Of a stretch of 64,000 nt of DNA, positions 8,586-17,579 are shown piece by piece. Position 1 is the first letter of the stretch; each line of letters starts with the position of its first letter. The notes beneath the pieces were generated by a model. That model worked only from the letters and a program-made list of their open reading frames with translations, did not search any database and was not told where the DNA came from. This DNA is from Nonomuraea angiospora (GTDB taxonomy: Bacteria; Actinomycetota; Actinomycetes; Streptosporangiales; Streptosporangiaceae). Made by a program: the position numbers and the translations under genes. The stretch covers positions 5,394,001 to 5,458,000 of the forward strand of contig NZ_JADBEK010000001.1 in assembly GCF_014873145.1 (NCBI RefSeq), given 5' to 3'.

Positions 8586-9233
8586 GTGGGGGTCTGGACC
8601 GAACAACAACTCGCAGCCTTCCTGACCGGCGTCGCGCAGGACCGCCTGTACGCCGCCTGGTGGCTGGCCGCTCTGCGCGGGCTGCGCCGCGGTGAGCTGG
8701 CCGGGCTACGCTGGACGAACGTCGACCTGCAGGCCGCGGAGCTGACGGTGACGCAGCAGCGAGTGCACGCCGACGGCCAGGTCGTGGTCGGGCCGCCGAA
8801 AAGCGCCGCCAGCTGCCGGGTGGTGGCCCTGGACGCGGAGACCATACGGGTGCTGACCGGGCACCGCGAGCGGCAAGAGCAGCTGAGCGCGAGGGCGGGC
8901 ACACGCTGGCGGGAGTCGGGATATGTGTTCACCACCGCGGACGGCGAGCCGCTGCGACCGGACTACCTCACCGGCCGGTTCCGCCGGCTGGTGACCGCCT
9001 CAGGACAGCCGCCCATCCAGCTGCACGACCTGCGGCACGGCGCCGCCACGCTGGCGCTGGCCGCGCACACCGATCTGAAGGTGGTGCAGGCGATGCTGGG
9101 GCACGCCAGCATCGTGCCAACCGCCAACACCTACGTTTCAGTGCTGCCGGTGGTGGCTCACCACGCGGCGCGGGAGACGGTCCGGCTGGTGCGGTCCGCC
9201 TCGTCCGCGCTGGGGCGGGAGCTAAGCGCGTGA
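8586..9233 (+). pseudogene. Tyrosine integrase, catalytic domain only
   Basis: Reads MGVWTEQQLAAFLTGVAQD onward and contains the full tyrosine-recombinase residue set: Arg in LRGLRRGELAG, Lys in PPKSAAS, HDLRHG, His in GHASIVP and Tyr in ANTYVSVLP. The N-terminal arm-binding and SAM-like core-binding domains are missing; the upstream DNA is the IS21 relic. Normal integrases of actinomycete integrative elements are 380-450 residues, and only 215 remain. Its 3' end faces the tRNA-Arg attachment site 74 bp away, the standard int-attP arrangement. It would cleave DNA poorly or not at all without the missing domains. Confidence 0.8.
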
Positions 9234-9241
9234 CTCAGCTT

Positions 9242-9261
9242 TGCCTCACATCTGCCTCACA
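9242..9261. repeat. Paired direct repeats between integrase and att core
   Basis: TGCCTCACA occurs at 9242-9250 and 9253-9261, 11 bp apart (one helical turn), directly between the integrase stop and the attachment core. This is the position of integrase or excisionase arm-binding sites. Function is inferred from position and phasing. Confidence 0.4.
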
Positions 9262-9306
9262 CCGCCACAGGCCGCGATCGCTGTGCGGGTTGGCGCAGGT
9301 GGAGTG

Positions 9307-9474
9307 GCGCGCCCTGCAGGATTCGAACCTGTGATCGTCGGATTAGAAGCAAGATCTTTTAGTGCCGCGCCGGGCCGTTGGGTGACGGTTCGTGCCACCT
9401 CAATGCGTTTTGCGTGTCAGGCAATGCCGGGTTCTGACGGCGTGTGACGGGGCATACGAGCACGCACCGAGCAC
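9307..9474 (-). repeat. Attachment site A: tRNA-Arg(TCT) 3' half plus arm
   Basis: On the minus strand a 58-bp core (9364-9307) contains the anticodon loop TTCTAA and the T-arm GGTTCGAATCC with acceptor GGGCGCGC of tRNA-Arg(TCT). The 5' half of a tRNA is absent: the bases before the loop (ATCTTGC) cannot pair with the 3' anticodon stem. A 63-bp arm (9474-9412) containing two GTGCTC boxes 11 bp apart precedes it after a 47-bp spacer. The same 63-47-58 layout occurs at 53732-53899 in opposite orientation: core 56/58 identical, arm 60/63 identical. This is an integrative-element attachment site and not a functional tRNA gene. Confidence 0.85.
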
Positions 9475-9538
9475 GACGGTACTCTACCGGCCCACCATAC
9501 CCATCGTCGCCTCAGCCGCGCTTGAATTTAGCTTGCCG

Positions 9539-9736
9539 CTAAGGAGCCTTGTCGACCAAATTCATGATGCGGTGACCTGTTCGCGGGGTGAGATTGCGCA
9601 GTGTGGTGACCATCAGCGACCATTTGCTGTCGGAGAAGTACGAGCCGTTGTCGTCCGTCCAGAGGATCACCGGCTGTCCCTCCCGGTCGAGCGTCATGGC
9701 CAGGCCATCGCCAGGCCCGTTGCGCATGCCGGTCAC
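9539..9736 (-). pseudogene. Unknown protein, C-terminal fragment
   Basis: An open frame of 65 codons with protein-like composition (GDGLAMTLDREGQPVILWTD, NGSYFSDSKWSLMVTTLRN) ending at 9539. There is no ribosome binding site or credible start; the upstream part merges into the methyltransferase 3' region. It looks like the tail of a gene whose 5' part was lost. No family is recognised. Confidence 0.3.
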
Positions 9737-9796
9737 CGCGGTACGCGAGCAATGGCCATCGGCGCAGGACCTGGCGTGAGTCGCCGGCCGGAATCG

Positions 9797-10615
9797 TCAG
9801 AAACGGTAGTGCGCGACCGTGGTGCCCAGCCTGGAGAAGGTCGTGCTGAGCGCCGACAGTCGGGTCCACAGGCGCAGGGCCGTCGGGAACTGCTCGACCT
9901 CGGGCTCCCTGGTGAGCAGGATGTGCCGGATCAGGGTCAGTCGCGGGTTCCACCGTACGGGGTCGAGGCGGTCGAAGCCGGGGGACTTGAAGAGGGGGAC
10001 CAGGAATTGGCTGCCGGAGTAGTGTTTCGCGGCCCAGACGGTGAATCGGGTGTAGACGTTGAACGCGATCTCCCCGCTGGGGAAGTGGCTGGTGAGACGG
10101 CCCAGCAGCGTGATCATCTCTTCCTGGGAGAGGAAGGGCAGCACGCCGTCGGCGACGATCACGGCGGGACGGTCGGCGGGGAGCGCCTCCAGCCAGCCGG
10201 GCTCGGTCAGGTCCGCGCCGATGGTGTGCGTGTGCGGCCGCTCGGGGATGACCCGGTGCCGGGCGTCCACGACTTCGGGGAAGTCGACGTCGTACCAGTC
10301 AGCCGTGGGCGGCGGGTCGATGCGGAGGGCCCGGGTGTCGAGGCCGGCCCCCAGGTCGATGCCGATCGCGTCGGGGTGGCGGGCGATGAACTGCTGCGCG
10401 ATCTCGTCCAGTTTCTTGGCGCGCTGGGCGACGTCGATGGCCGAGGCCGCGCTCCAGCGGAGTTTGCGGTGGTCGTAGCCGGTCTTGTGGATGATCTCGT
10501 AGGCCATGCGGTCGCCGAGTATGGGGCGTGGCAGGCGGCTGTCGAGTGCTCGGCCACACAGCGTCACCCACAGGGTTTCCTGCAGCGGGGTCAGGGTAGG
10601 AAGGGTCACTCCCAT
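9797..10615 (-). CDS. SAM-dependent methyltransferase (LCM/TcmP-like)
   Basis: A 272-residue class I methyltransferase of the leucine-carboxyl-methyltransferase/TcmP group, which methylates carboxyl or hydroxyl groups of small molecules. The SAM-binding motif GIDLGAGLDTRALR and the acidic YDVDFPEVVDARH loop are clear, with IVADGVLPFL as the post-motif strand. The ATG at 10615 is chosen because GGAGG lies 6 bases upstream; a longer upstream frame overlaps the permease. It is the last gene of a TetR-ABC-permease-methyltransferase operon, with a 14-bp gap to the permease. The context suggests modification of the exported compound or of a target, which is inference. Confidence 0.85.
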   Translation of the reverse strand: MGVTLPTLTPLQETLWVTLCGRALDSRLPRPILGDRMAYEIIHKTGYDHRKLRWSAASAIDVAQRAKKLDEIAQQFIARHPDAIGIDLGAGLDTRALRIDPPPTADWYDVDFPEVVDARHRVIPERPHTHTIGADLTEPGWLEALPADRPAVIVADGVLPFLSQEEMITLLGRLTSHFPSGEIAFNVYTRFTVWAAKHYSGSQFLVPLFKSPGFDRLDPVRWNPRLTLIRHILLTREPEVEQFPTALRLWTRLSALSTTFSRLGTTVAHYRF

Positions 10616-10629
10616 GATGTCCTCCAAGC

Positions 10630-12240
10630 TCAGGTGGTGGGCATGTCGCGTCGGGTAAGGCCGGCCAGGCCGGCCGCGACGAGGGCCGCCGCGACGACGG
10701 TCATGACGATCAGTGGCGTGGGCGTCATGACCCCGCCGGGGAGTTTCGGTACGTGCTCGAAGACCGACAGGTTGATGACCCATCGGTCGAGCTGCAACTC
10801 CCCGCCGACCCAGCCGAACAGCATGCTCACCATGGCCACCGCGAACGTGCCGGCGACCAGCCGGGGCAGCAGCCCGAACAGCGCGAACGCGATCCCGGTG
10901 AACACCCACACCACAGGGAGCTGCACGAGTGCGGCGGTCAGGAGGCGGAGCAGCTCACGGGCGACGTCGCCGGTGTTGAGGCCGTGCGTCAGGCCGGCGG
11001 CCGCCCCGAAGGCCACCACCCCGAGCGCAGGACCGAGCAGCGCGAAGGCGACGTGGCTGCCCGCCCAGCGCAGCCGGTTGACCGGCGTGGCCAGCAAGGG
11101 CTCGGCCCGACCGTCGCGCTCTTCGTTCCTGAGCAGCAGCGCGGACTGGATCGCGAAGAAGGCGCTGACCAGGCCGAGCATGGTCATCATGGGAGCGAGG
11201 AACTGGTCGACGAGCGTGCCAGGACCGCCGAGCCGGGCAAGTACCTCTCGCGCCACGGCACCGCTGTTGTCCATCAGCGCGCCGAGGCTCGCCGACATCG
11301 CGCCGATCACCAACCCGACCAGCGTGAGCCCCGCGATCCTGCTGATCAGCGGGCCGCGGTGCAGCCGCCAGGCCAGCGCCAGCGGGCTGCTCAGGTGGGG
11401 TCCGGCGGCAGCCGGGCCCAGGCGGGCCTGGAACATGCCGACGCCGAGGTCGCGCCGCTCCGACAGCGCCACGGCCAGCACGATCAGCGCCAGCACGGCG
11501 CCGGCCGCGAGCGCGAGGACCCACCAGCGTTCTCCGCTGTAGGGCCGCAGCGCCTCCGCCCAGCCGAGCGGCGTCAGCCAGGACACCCAGGCGGGCCCGT
11601 CACCGGACTGCGCGGCGATGTCGCCGACGCCGCGCAGAAGGATCGCGGCGCCAAGCGCGCTGATCCCGATGGCGCGCGCGCCGCCCGCGCCGGTCGTGAG
11701 CTGCGCGGTCACGGCGCCGATCGAGGCGAACGCGCAGGCGGCCACCGTGAGCCCGAGTCCGAGCGCCAGGGAGCCGGCGGCGGGCAGGCCCTGGCCGATC
11801 AGCGCCACCGCCGAGGCTATGCCCAGGACGAGGGCGGCACCGCAGGTGACGATCAGGGTGGCGGCCAGGTCGGCGTGGCGGGACACCGCTGTGGCCCCGA
11901 CCAGTTCGCGCCGCCCGGCCTCCTCTTCCGTACGCGTGTGCCGGATGACCGTGAGCAGGGCGAACAACGCGACCATGAACGTGACGAATCCCGACCGCCA
12001 GGCGACGAGCTCGCCGAGGCTGGATCCGTTCAGCACGCCGTAGGCGATGGTGAAGGCCCTGGTGTGGACGCTGGTCTCGTAGTAGTGCTGGCGGGCCTCG
12101 GCCGTGGGGTACGCGCCGGTGAACGCGCCGACGAACACCACCGGGATCATGCAGATGAAGGCCACCCACAGCGGCAGCAGCACACGATCGCGCCGCAGCA
12201 CCAAGCGGACCAGCTTTCCCGTGCCGGCGAACGCGTTCAT
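10630..12240 (-). CDS. ABC exporter permease (DrrB-like, double-length)
   Basis: A 536-residue integral membrane protein with two similar halves of about six transmembrane helices, as in the exporters of polyketide-type antibiotics (ABC-2 family, COG3559-like). Helices include [35 protein letters not shown] and ALIVLAVAL in the first half and [38 protein letters not shown] in the second. ATG 12240 overlaps the ATPase stop (TGA/ATG sharing bases at 12237-12240), so the two are coupled. With the ATPase it should pump a hydrophobic compound out of the cell. Longer in-frame starts lie inside the ATPase gene and were rejected. Confidence 0.88.
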   Translation of the reverse strand: MNAFAGTGKLVRLVLRRDRVLLPLWVAFICMIPVVFVGAFTGAYPTAEARQHYYETSVHTRAFTIAYGVLNGSSLGELVAWRSGFVTFMVALFALLTVIRHTRTEEEAGRRELVGATAVSRHADLAATLIVTCGAALVLGIASAVALIGQGLPAAGSLALGLGLTVAACAFASIGAVTAQLTTGAGGARAIGISALGAAILLRGVGDIAAQSGDGPAWVSWLTPLGWAEALRPYSGERWWVLALAAGAVLALIVLAVALSERRDLGVGMFQARLGPAAAGPHLSSPLALAWRLHRGPLISRIAGLTLVGLVIGAMSASLGALMDNSGAVAREVLARLGGPGTLVDQFLAPMMTMLGLVSAFFAIQSALLLRNEERDGRAEPLLATPVNRLRWAGSHVAFALLGPALGVVAFGAAAGLTHGLNTGDVARELLRLLTAALVQLPVVWVFTGIAFALFGLLPRLVAGTFAVAMVSMLFGWVGGELQLDRWVINLSVFEHVPKLPGGVMTPTPLIVMTVVAAALVAAGLAGLTRRDMPTT

Positions 12241-13172
12241 CGTCCCGCCTCCGCGTGCCGGCCCTTGACGTTCACGGTCGCGCGGTCGTAGTGCCGCAGG
12301 AACAGTTCCTCCAGCGTCGGAGGCCGGCTGACCAGGCTGCGCACGCCAGCCTGGGTGAGGTGGCGAAGTGCGAGGTCCAGCGCGGCGGTGTCGACGCTGA
12401 AGCGTACCCGGCCGCCGTCGGCACGCAGGCCGTGCACGCCTGGCAGGCCGGCCAGCCCGTCCGGTGGGGCGGCCAGCTCGGCGTCGATGGAGGTGCGGGT
12501 GAGGTGCCGCAGCTCGGCCATGGTGCCGGTCTCGACGGTACGGCCGTCGCGGATGATCGTGATCCGGTCGCAAAGCGCCTCGACCTCGGAGAGGATGTGG
12601 CTGGACAGCAGCACCGTACGGTCACCCGCGCGCCGCACCTCCTGGATCGTCTGCCGGAATACCTCCTCCATCAGCGGGTCCAGACCGGAGGTGGGTTCGT
12701 CGAGGATGAGCAGCTCGGCGTCGGAGGCCAGCGCGGCGACCAGGGCGACCTTCTGCCGGTTGCCTTTGGAGTAGGTGCGGCCCTTCTTGCGCGGGTCGAG
12801 GTCGAAACGTTCGATCAGCTCGTCCCGGCGCCGCCGGTCGAGGCCGCCGCGCAGCCGGCCGAGCAGGTCGATGGCCTCGCCACCGGACAGGCCGGGCCAC
12901 AGGGTGACGTCGCCGGGCACGTACGCCAGGCGGCGGTGCAGCTCAGCGGTCTGTGTCCAGGGATCGCCGCCGAGCAGCCGGGCGGTACCAGCGTCGGGGC
13001 GCATCAGGCCCAGCAGGATCCGGATCGTGGTGCTCTTGCCCGCGCCGTTGGGCCCGAGGAAGCCGTGCACCTCGCCAGTCTGTACGACGAGGTCGAGGCC
13101 GTTCAGTGCCCGTGCCGGGCCGAACGACTTGACCAATCCAGCCATGGAGATGGCATCGGTCTCAGTCATCAT
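12237..13172 (-). CDS. ABC transporter ATPase (DrrA-like)
   Basis: A 311-residue nucleotide-binding subunit. Walker A is [18 protein letters not shown], the signature is the drug-exporter variant [15 protein letters not shown], Walker B is [13 protein letters not shown], and the switch histidine is in [11 protein letters not shown]-terminal extension of about 80 residues ([27 protein letters not shown]) matches the DrrA subfamily. The start ATG at 13172 has AAGGA 5 bases upstream. It lies 30 bp after the TetR stop and overlaps the permease start, so all four genes form one minus-strand operon controlled by the operator at 13845-13878. Confidence 0.93.
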   Translation of the reverse strand: MMTETDAISMAGLVKSFGPARALNGLDLVVQTGEVHGFLGPNGAGKSTTIRILLGLMRPDAGTARLLGGDPWTQTAELHRRLAYVPGDVTLWPGLSGGEAIDLLGRLRGGLDRRRRDELIERFDLDPRKKGRTYSKGNRQKVALVAALASDAELLILDEPTSGLDPLMEEVFRQTIQEVRRAGDRTVLLSSHILSEVEALCDRITIIRDGRTVETGTMAELRHLTRTSIDAELAAPPDGLAGLPGVHGLRADGGRVRFSVDTAALDLALRHLTQAGVRSLVSRPPTLEELFLRHYDRATVNVKGRHAEAGR

Positions 13173-13202
13173 GGGTGTCCTTGTGTGGTGATGAGGAGAG
13201 AG

Positions 13203-13853
13203 CTAGAGATCGTCTCCCCGCTGGGCCTCCCAGGCTGCCTGGGCGGCTTTGAGCATGGTGTCGTCGGCGTACAAGCCGTGGGTGTAGATCTCGAGCATGG
13301 GCAGCCCGATGCGCCGCAGCACGTCGGGGCCCATCCGCTCGAAGCCGAGCGCGCGGGTCAGGGGCGGCGCCATGGTCAGCGTGGCCAGGCTCACCAGCAC
13401 GGTGAGCACGGCCAGCGCCCGCACGTCGGAGGACTGGCGCATCGAGCCGCTGGCGATCCCGTCCCGGAAGAGCTGCTCGGTCTCCTCCACCAGCGTGTTG
13501 ACGAACGTGGTGGCCGCGGAGGAGTCCTCCTCGATCGCGCGCACCATGTACTGCACATGGAGGCGGTACTCCTCCGAGTCCGACAGATATTCCCGGGACA
13601 GATCCCGCACGCCGACCAGGTCGGCTGCGGTCCGGGCCCTCCTCACCAGGATCTGCAGGACGTGCTCGTCGCAGATGCTCCGCAGGTTGTCCTTGCTGCC
13701 GAAGTGCCGGATGACCAGGGCGGCGCTCACCCCCGCGGTGGCCGCGATGGCGCGCAGGTTCGTCTTCTGGAAGCCGTCGCGGGCGAAGTGCGCGATGGCG
13801 GCGTTACGGATCTTGGCCTGGGCGGTCAGATCCGCCGAAGGTGATGAACACAC
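13203..13853 (-). CDS. TetR family regulator of the ABC exporter operon
   Basis: A 216-residue repressor. The helix-turn-helix is NLRAIAATAGVSAALVIRHF in the first 60 residues, after the helix AKIRNAAIAHFARDGFQKT. The C-terminal domain is helical (MVRAIEEDSSAATTFVNTLV, ALAVLTVLVSLATLTM). The GTG at 13853 has no Shine-Dalgarno sequence but lies about 7 bases after a -10-like TAGTAT, which fits a leaderless transcript. A 34-bp palindrome overlaps this promoter and start. It heads the operon for the exporter and methyltransferase and is expected to release the operator when it binds the exported compound or a mimic. Confidence 0.85.
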   Translation of the reverse strand: MCSSPSADLTAQAKIRNAAIAHFARDGFQKTNLRAIAATAGVSAALVIRHFGSKDNLRSICDEHVLQILVRRARTAADLVGVRDLSREYLSDSEEYRLHVQYMVRAIEEDSSAATTFVNTLVEETEQLFRDGIASGSMRQSSDVRALAVLTVLVSLATLTMAPPLTRALGFERMGPDVLRRIGLPMLEIYTHGLYADDTMLKAAQAAWEAQRGDDL

Positions 13854-13878
13854 GTTTACTATACTAAACACGTGTTCA
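13845..13878. promoter_or_regulatory. 34-bp palindromic operator over TetR promoter/start
   Basis: Half-sites TGAACACACGTTTA (13845-13858) and TAAACACGTGTTCA (13865-13878) are inverted repeats matching at 12 of 14 positions around CTATAC. On the minus strand a TTGCCA (-35-like), 18 bp and TAGTAT (-10-like) lead into GTG 13853, so the repressor would cover the -10 box and start. Autoregulation is inferred. Confidence 0.7.
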
Positions 13879-13952
13879 GCGCCGTGGCAACCGGGGTCAG
13901 AACGACCGGCTGACCAGCCACGGGTACGCGCACCGGCGGCGTCAACCGGGCC

Positions 13953-14770
13953 GTGGCGACCAGCGCGGAGCTGGCCTACGACGGCCACGACCCGGCCGGG
14001 CGGGAGCTGACCCGGCAGCTGTTCCAGCGGCTGACGGCCGTCTCCCCCGACGGGCGGCTGACCCGCCGAACGATGGCGCTGACCGATGAGCCGGGGCTCG
14101 CCGAGGTCCTCGAGGTGTACGCCGGGCGGCGGCTAATCGTGGCCGACACCGGCTCCGCGCAAATCGCACACGACGCGCTCCTGACGAACTGGTCCAGGCT
14201 GCGCGGCTGGTTGGAGGCCGACCTGGCCGGCCACGCGCTGCGCAGCCAGCTGATCGACGATGCCTTCGACTGGGACGCCAGCGGCCAGGCTGCCGCCTAC
14301 CTGTACCGGGGGGAGCGGCTGACCGCTGTCCTGAACGCCAGGTCGCGCTGGCGGGACAACCCGCTGACCGGAACCGCCGCGCGGTTCCTAGACGCCGGAG
14401 TCCGCGCGGTAACCCGGAGCCGGCGGCAGCGCCGTCGGGTGCGCGCCCTGTTCAGCGGGCTGCTCACTGTCGCGGTGCTGCTGGCCGGGATCGCTGTGGT
14501 CCAGGTACGGTCGGTGCGGCAGGAGCGGCAGGCGGCGCAGGAACAGCAGCGGGTCGCCATCGCCCGGCAGCTGATCGCCAAGGCAGAGGCGGCGCTGGAC
14601 ACCGACCCGCAGACCGCGCTAATGCTGAACGTGACCGCGCACCGGATCCACCCGGACCCGGAGACCTACTCCGCACTTCAGCGGGCGATCACCACCACAC
14701 CGTACGCCGGGCAGCTGACCGGGGTTCGCAGCGAGGTCTCCTCGATCGCGTACGCGCACTGCATGATCAG
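13953..14770 (+). pseudogene. nSTAND1/WD40-type protein, internal fragment
   Basis: The readable frame holds the C-terminal part of a STAND-ATPase regulatory region (LAEVLEVYAGRRLIVADT, IAHDALLTNWSRLRGWLEAD, AAYLYRGERL), one transmembrane helix (ALFSGLLTVAVLLAGIAVV), a coiled coil rich in Gln/Arg, and the start of a beta-propeller. HDALL...W..LRGWL and LYRGERL are typical of actinomycete nSTAND1-WD40 sensors. The ATPase (P-loop) and almost all WD40 repeats are missing; the 5' side abuts the TetR operator and the 3' side is cut by a transposase relic at about 14,800. Nonfunctional. Confidence 0.65.
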
Positions 14771-14825
14771 AGCGGTGGCCGCGACCATCTCGAGGTGTTG
14801 TTGTCGCTGATTTACCGGTTACTTA

Positions 14826-15870
14826 GGGCTTGTTCGGCCTGCTGACCGTGCTGAGCCGCTCTGATTTGTCCAAGGACGTTGAGCTGCTGGTGCTCCGCCA
14901 GGAAAACCAGGCGCTCCGTCGGCAGCTCAATGGCCGTCCGCGGTGGGGACACGCCGACCGGCTCTGGCTCGCGGCGTTGTCGCGGTTGATCAGCCGCTGC
15001 CGGTGGGCGGAGATGTTCCCGGTCACTCCGGCGACCGATCTTACGCTGGCATCGCACCCTCGTGAGGCGTAAGTGGACCTTCACTGACAGACGACACCCG
15101 GGACACCCTTGCGCTCGCCAGCCGGTCAAGAAACTGGTCGTGCAGATGGCACAGCAGAACCCGGCCTGGGGGCACCGGCGAATCGAGGGTGAGCTGGCGC
15201 GCCTGGGCTATTCGATAGCGGCCTCCACGGTGTGGGAGATCCTGCACGGCGCCGGCATCAATCCCGCGCCCCGCCGGAGCGGGCCGACCTGGCGGCAATT
15301 CCTGACCGCCAAAGCCCACGCGATCATCGCCTGCGACTTCCTGGTGGTCGAGACGGTGCTGCTCAAGCGGCTGTATGTGCTGGTCTTCATCGAACACGGC
15401 ACCCGGAGACTGCACCTGGGCGGAGTAACCGCGCGCCCAACCGGAGCATGGACGGTGCAGCAGGCCCGCAACCTGGTCATGGACCTGGGTGACCGCATCT
15501 CCGGGCCGCGGTTCTTGATCCACGATCGGGACCCGCTCTTCACCTCGGCCTTTCGTGAGGTCTTTGCAGCTGAAGGGCTACGGAGCATCACCACGCTGCC
15601 GCGGACGCCGAGAATGAACGCGATCTGTGAGCGAGTCATCGGTACCTTGCGCCGCGACCTCCTGGACCGGATCCTGATCCTCAATGAACGCCACCTGACT
15701 TTCGTGCTCCGCGAGTATCTGATCCACTACAACGGGCACCGTCCGCACCAGTCCCGGAACCAACGCCCTCCGGACATCGCAACGCAGCCTGCCTCCGACC
15801 TAGACGACCTACGATCCATCCGCCGAAAACCCGTCGTTACAGGAATGATCAACGAATACCAAACGCCGCA
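14826..15870 (+). pseudogene. rve/DDE transposase (single-ORF IS), frameshifted
   Basis: The N-terminal part (LSKDVELLVLRQENQALRRQ) runs to VTPAT near 15038, where an extra base (ACC-G-ATC) shifts the frame. The other frame continues ILRWHRTLVRRKW and the integrase core, with Asp in IIACDFLVVETV, Asp in LIHDRDPLF and Glu in NAICERVIGTLRRDLLDR, then HYNGHRPHQS and GMINEYQ. The stop after INEYQ is lost, so the frame reads on. It is related to the intact element at 26432-27662 and to fragments at 31215 and 36439. It interrupts the nSTAND gene. Confidence 0.85.
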
Positions 15871-15983
15871 TAGCCGCAGCTCAAAGCACGTAACTCAATA
15901 TTCGGGCGGTACACGCCGACGAGAAGCGGAGGGAGAGTCATCGATGCGGCCGTACTGGCCGGATCCGCGTCGATGCGACGAGA

Positions 15984-16583
15984 ATGAGCGCAGAACCACA
16001 ACCGGCACGCCGGCCGGGGGGCCGCACGCGGCTGATCAGCAAGCGTCTGTGGGCGGCCACGCTCGAGATCCTGGCCGAGAAGGGGGTGGACGGCCTCCAG
16101 TACGAGGACCTCGCCGCGCGAGCACAGGTCGCTCGGGCGACGGTGTACCGACGTTGGCCGAATCGAGGGGACCTGTTCCGCGACATACTCGCGCGGTTCG
16201 CGGAGGCCTTTGTCCCCCTCCACGACTCCGGTGACATCCACGACGATCTGGTCGCGTTCGTCTATGCCTTCGCCGAGGCCTCCGCCACTCCGGAAGGTCG
16301 CGCGGTCCTGCAAATCCTGATGCGGAAGGCCGACGAGAGCGACGGCCTGCGCGAGGTAGCCCTGGAACTTCTTGAGCGGCGCACGGATGATCTGCAACGC
16401 CGGCTCGATGCGGCAGCGGCCCTTGGCCAGCTTCCAGCCGTCGATGCGCGTTTCGTCAACATGATGCTCGCCGGACCTGTGCAGTGGTTCCTTGTCCGCC
16501 GGACTCGACCATTCACCAGGGACGACGCGGACAAGGTCGTCGGCGTGGTCCTCGCCGGTTTGCGGCACGGAGATGCCGTATAG
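15984..16583 (+). CDS. TetR family transcriptional regulator
   Basis: A 199-residue regulator starting MSAEPQPARRPGGRTRLISK. The DNA-binding helices are LQYEDLAARAQVARATVYRRW, and the C-terminal domain (FAEAFVPLHDSGD, RKADESDGLREVALELLERR, TMLAGPVQWFLVRRT-like helices) matches the TetR_C family often next to catabolic genes. It is the first gene of a metabolic island; an enoyl-CoA hydratase starts 134 bp downstream on the same strand with a palindrome (GAGATA-CTT-TGTCTC) between them, the likely operator. Ligand unknown; an acyl-CoA or amide substrate would make sense. Confidence 0.88.
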   Translation: MSAEPQPARRPGGRTRLISKRLWAATLEILAEKGVDGLQYEDLAARAQVARATVYRRWPNRGDLFRDILARFAEAFVPLHDSGDIHDDLVAFVYAFAEASATPEGRAVLQILMRKADESDGLREVALELLERRTDDLQRRLDAAAALGQLPAVDARFVNMMLAGPVQWFLVRRTRPFTRDDADKVVGVVLAGLRHGDAV

Positions 16584-16663
16584 GTCTCGAAATCTTCGCG
16601 AGCGCGCGCTCGAGTGCCGTTCCCTGCGCGCCGCGCGGTGGAGGCCGACCGACCGCACTTAAA

Positions 16664-16678
16664 GAGATACTTTGTCTC
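16664..16678. promoter_or_regulatory. Palindrome upstream of enoyl-CoA hydratase
   Basis: GAGATACTTTGTCTC has inverted half-sites GAGATA/TGTCTC (5 of 6 matching) 40 bp upstream of the hydratase start. It is a candidate operator for the adjacent TetR protein. Inference from position. Confidence 0.4.
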
Positions 16679-16717
16679 ATTAACGAGCGAGGTCGGCTCG
16701 CTTCGGCGAAAGGAGCC

Positions 16718-17575
16718 ATGATGGCGAATGCGTCCAGCTTCGGATGGGCCGGTCACGTGCCGCCCGCGACGCTTGAGGAGTACTCCGAGAAGTACGCGGC
16801 GTTCTTCAAGATGCGTCGCGAGAACGGGATCATCGAGCTGCGGCTCCACACCGACGGCGGCCCGTACGTCCACAACTGGGCTGCCCACAACGCGTGGAGC
16901 CGCGTGTGGCAGGACGTGGGCAACGACTCGGAGAACCACGTGCTCATCATCACCGGCACGGGTGAGACCTGGTTCCAGGGCGACCCGCGACAGACGTGGC
17001 CGAAGCCGCTGGTCGAGGAGGAACCCGACTTCATCTTTCAGCAGACGATCGACGCCTGGAAGCTGATTGAGAACTTCGTCAACAACATCGACATCCCCAC
17101 GATCGCCGCGGTGAACGGGCCAGGCATTCACACCGAGTTCGCACTCATGTGCGACGTTACCCTGGCCGCCGAGGACGCCGACTTCATGGATCCCCATTTC
17201 ATGGTCGGCACCGCCCCCGGTGACGGTCTCGCGCTCGCGCTGCAGCATCTCATGGGGAGCAAGCGCGCCGCCTACGCGATCTACGGGGGCAGCTCCATCC
17301 CGGCGCCTAAGGCGCTTGAGTACGGGCTCGTGAGCGACGTCCTGCCTCGCGAGGAACTGCTGCCCAAGGCGTGGGAGCTCGCGCGCGAGATCATGAAGCG
17401 GCCGCGATTCGCACGATGGGCGACGCACAACATCATCAACCGCCCCTGGCGCAAGCTCGTCGCGGAGGACTTCGGTTTCCACTTCTCGCAGCAGTCGCTC
17501 GCGACGGTCGGGTCGAAGGCGTTGATCCCCGACCCTGATCTGGTCGCGGACGCCCGCCAGCGCAAGGTCTGGTGA
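16718..17575 (+). CDS. Enoyl-CoA hydratase/isomerase family protein
   Basis: A 285-residue crotonase-fold protein starting MMANASSFGWAGHV behind AAAGGAG. Crotonase landmarks are IIELRLHTDGGP, the first oxyanion-hole segment FQGDPRQTW, and PTIAAVNGPGIHTEFALMCD, followed by FMVGTAPGDG. The usual GGGxELAL is here GPGIHTEFAL, so the classical Glu pair for hydratase chemistry is not obvious. The protein may be a hydrolase, a decarboxylase or a C-C bond-cleaving member of the superfamily (6-oxocamphor-hydrolase-like). It is followed after 4 bp by an alpha/beta hydrolase and is probably co-transcribed with it. Confidence 0.85.
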   Translation: MMANASSFGWAGHVPPATLEEYSEKYAAFFKMRRENGIIELRLHTDGGPYVHNWAAHNAWSRVWQDVGNDSENHVLIITGTGETWFQGDPRQTWPKPLVEEEPDFIFQQTIDAWKLIENFVNNIDIPTIAAVNGPGIHTEFALMCDVTLAAEDADFMDPHFMVGTAPGDGLALALQHLMGSKRAAYAIYGGSSIPAPKALEYGLVSDVLPREELLPKAWELAREIMKRPRFARWATHNIINRPWRKLVAEDFGFHFSQQSLATVGSKALIPDPDLVADARQRKVW

Positions 17576-17579
17576 GACG

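Noticed and set aside
9392..12291. Long plus-strand frames opposite the methyltransferase and ABC permease
   Set aside because: Arg/Gly/Gln-rich shadow translations antisense to well-supported genes with clear motifs.
15876..16234. Continuation of the 14826 transposase frame beyond INEYQ
   Set aside because: The extra 120 residues run through the IS end into the TetR gene in another frame; related transposases stop shortly after INEYxxA.
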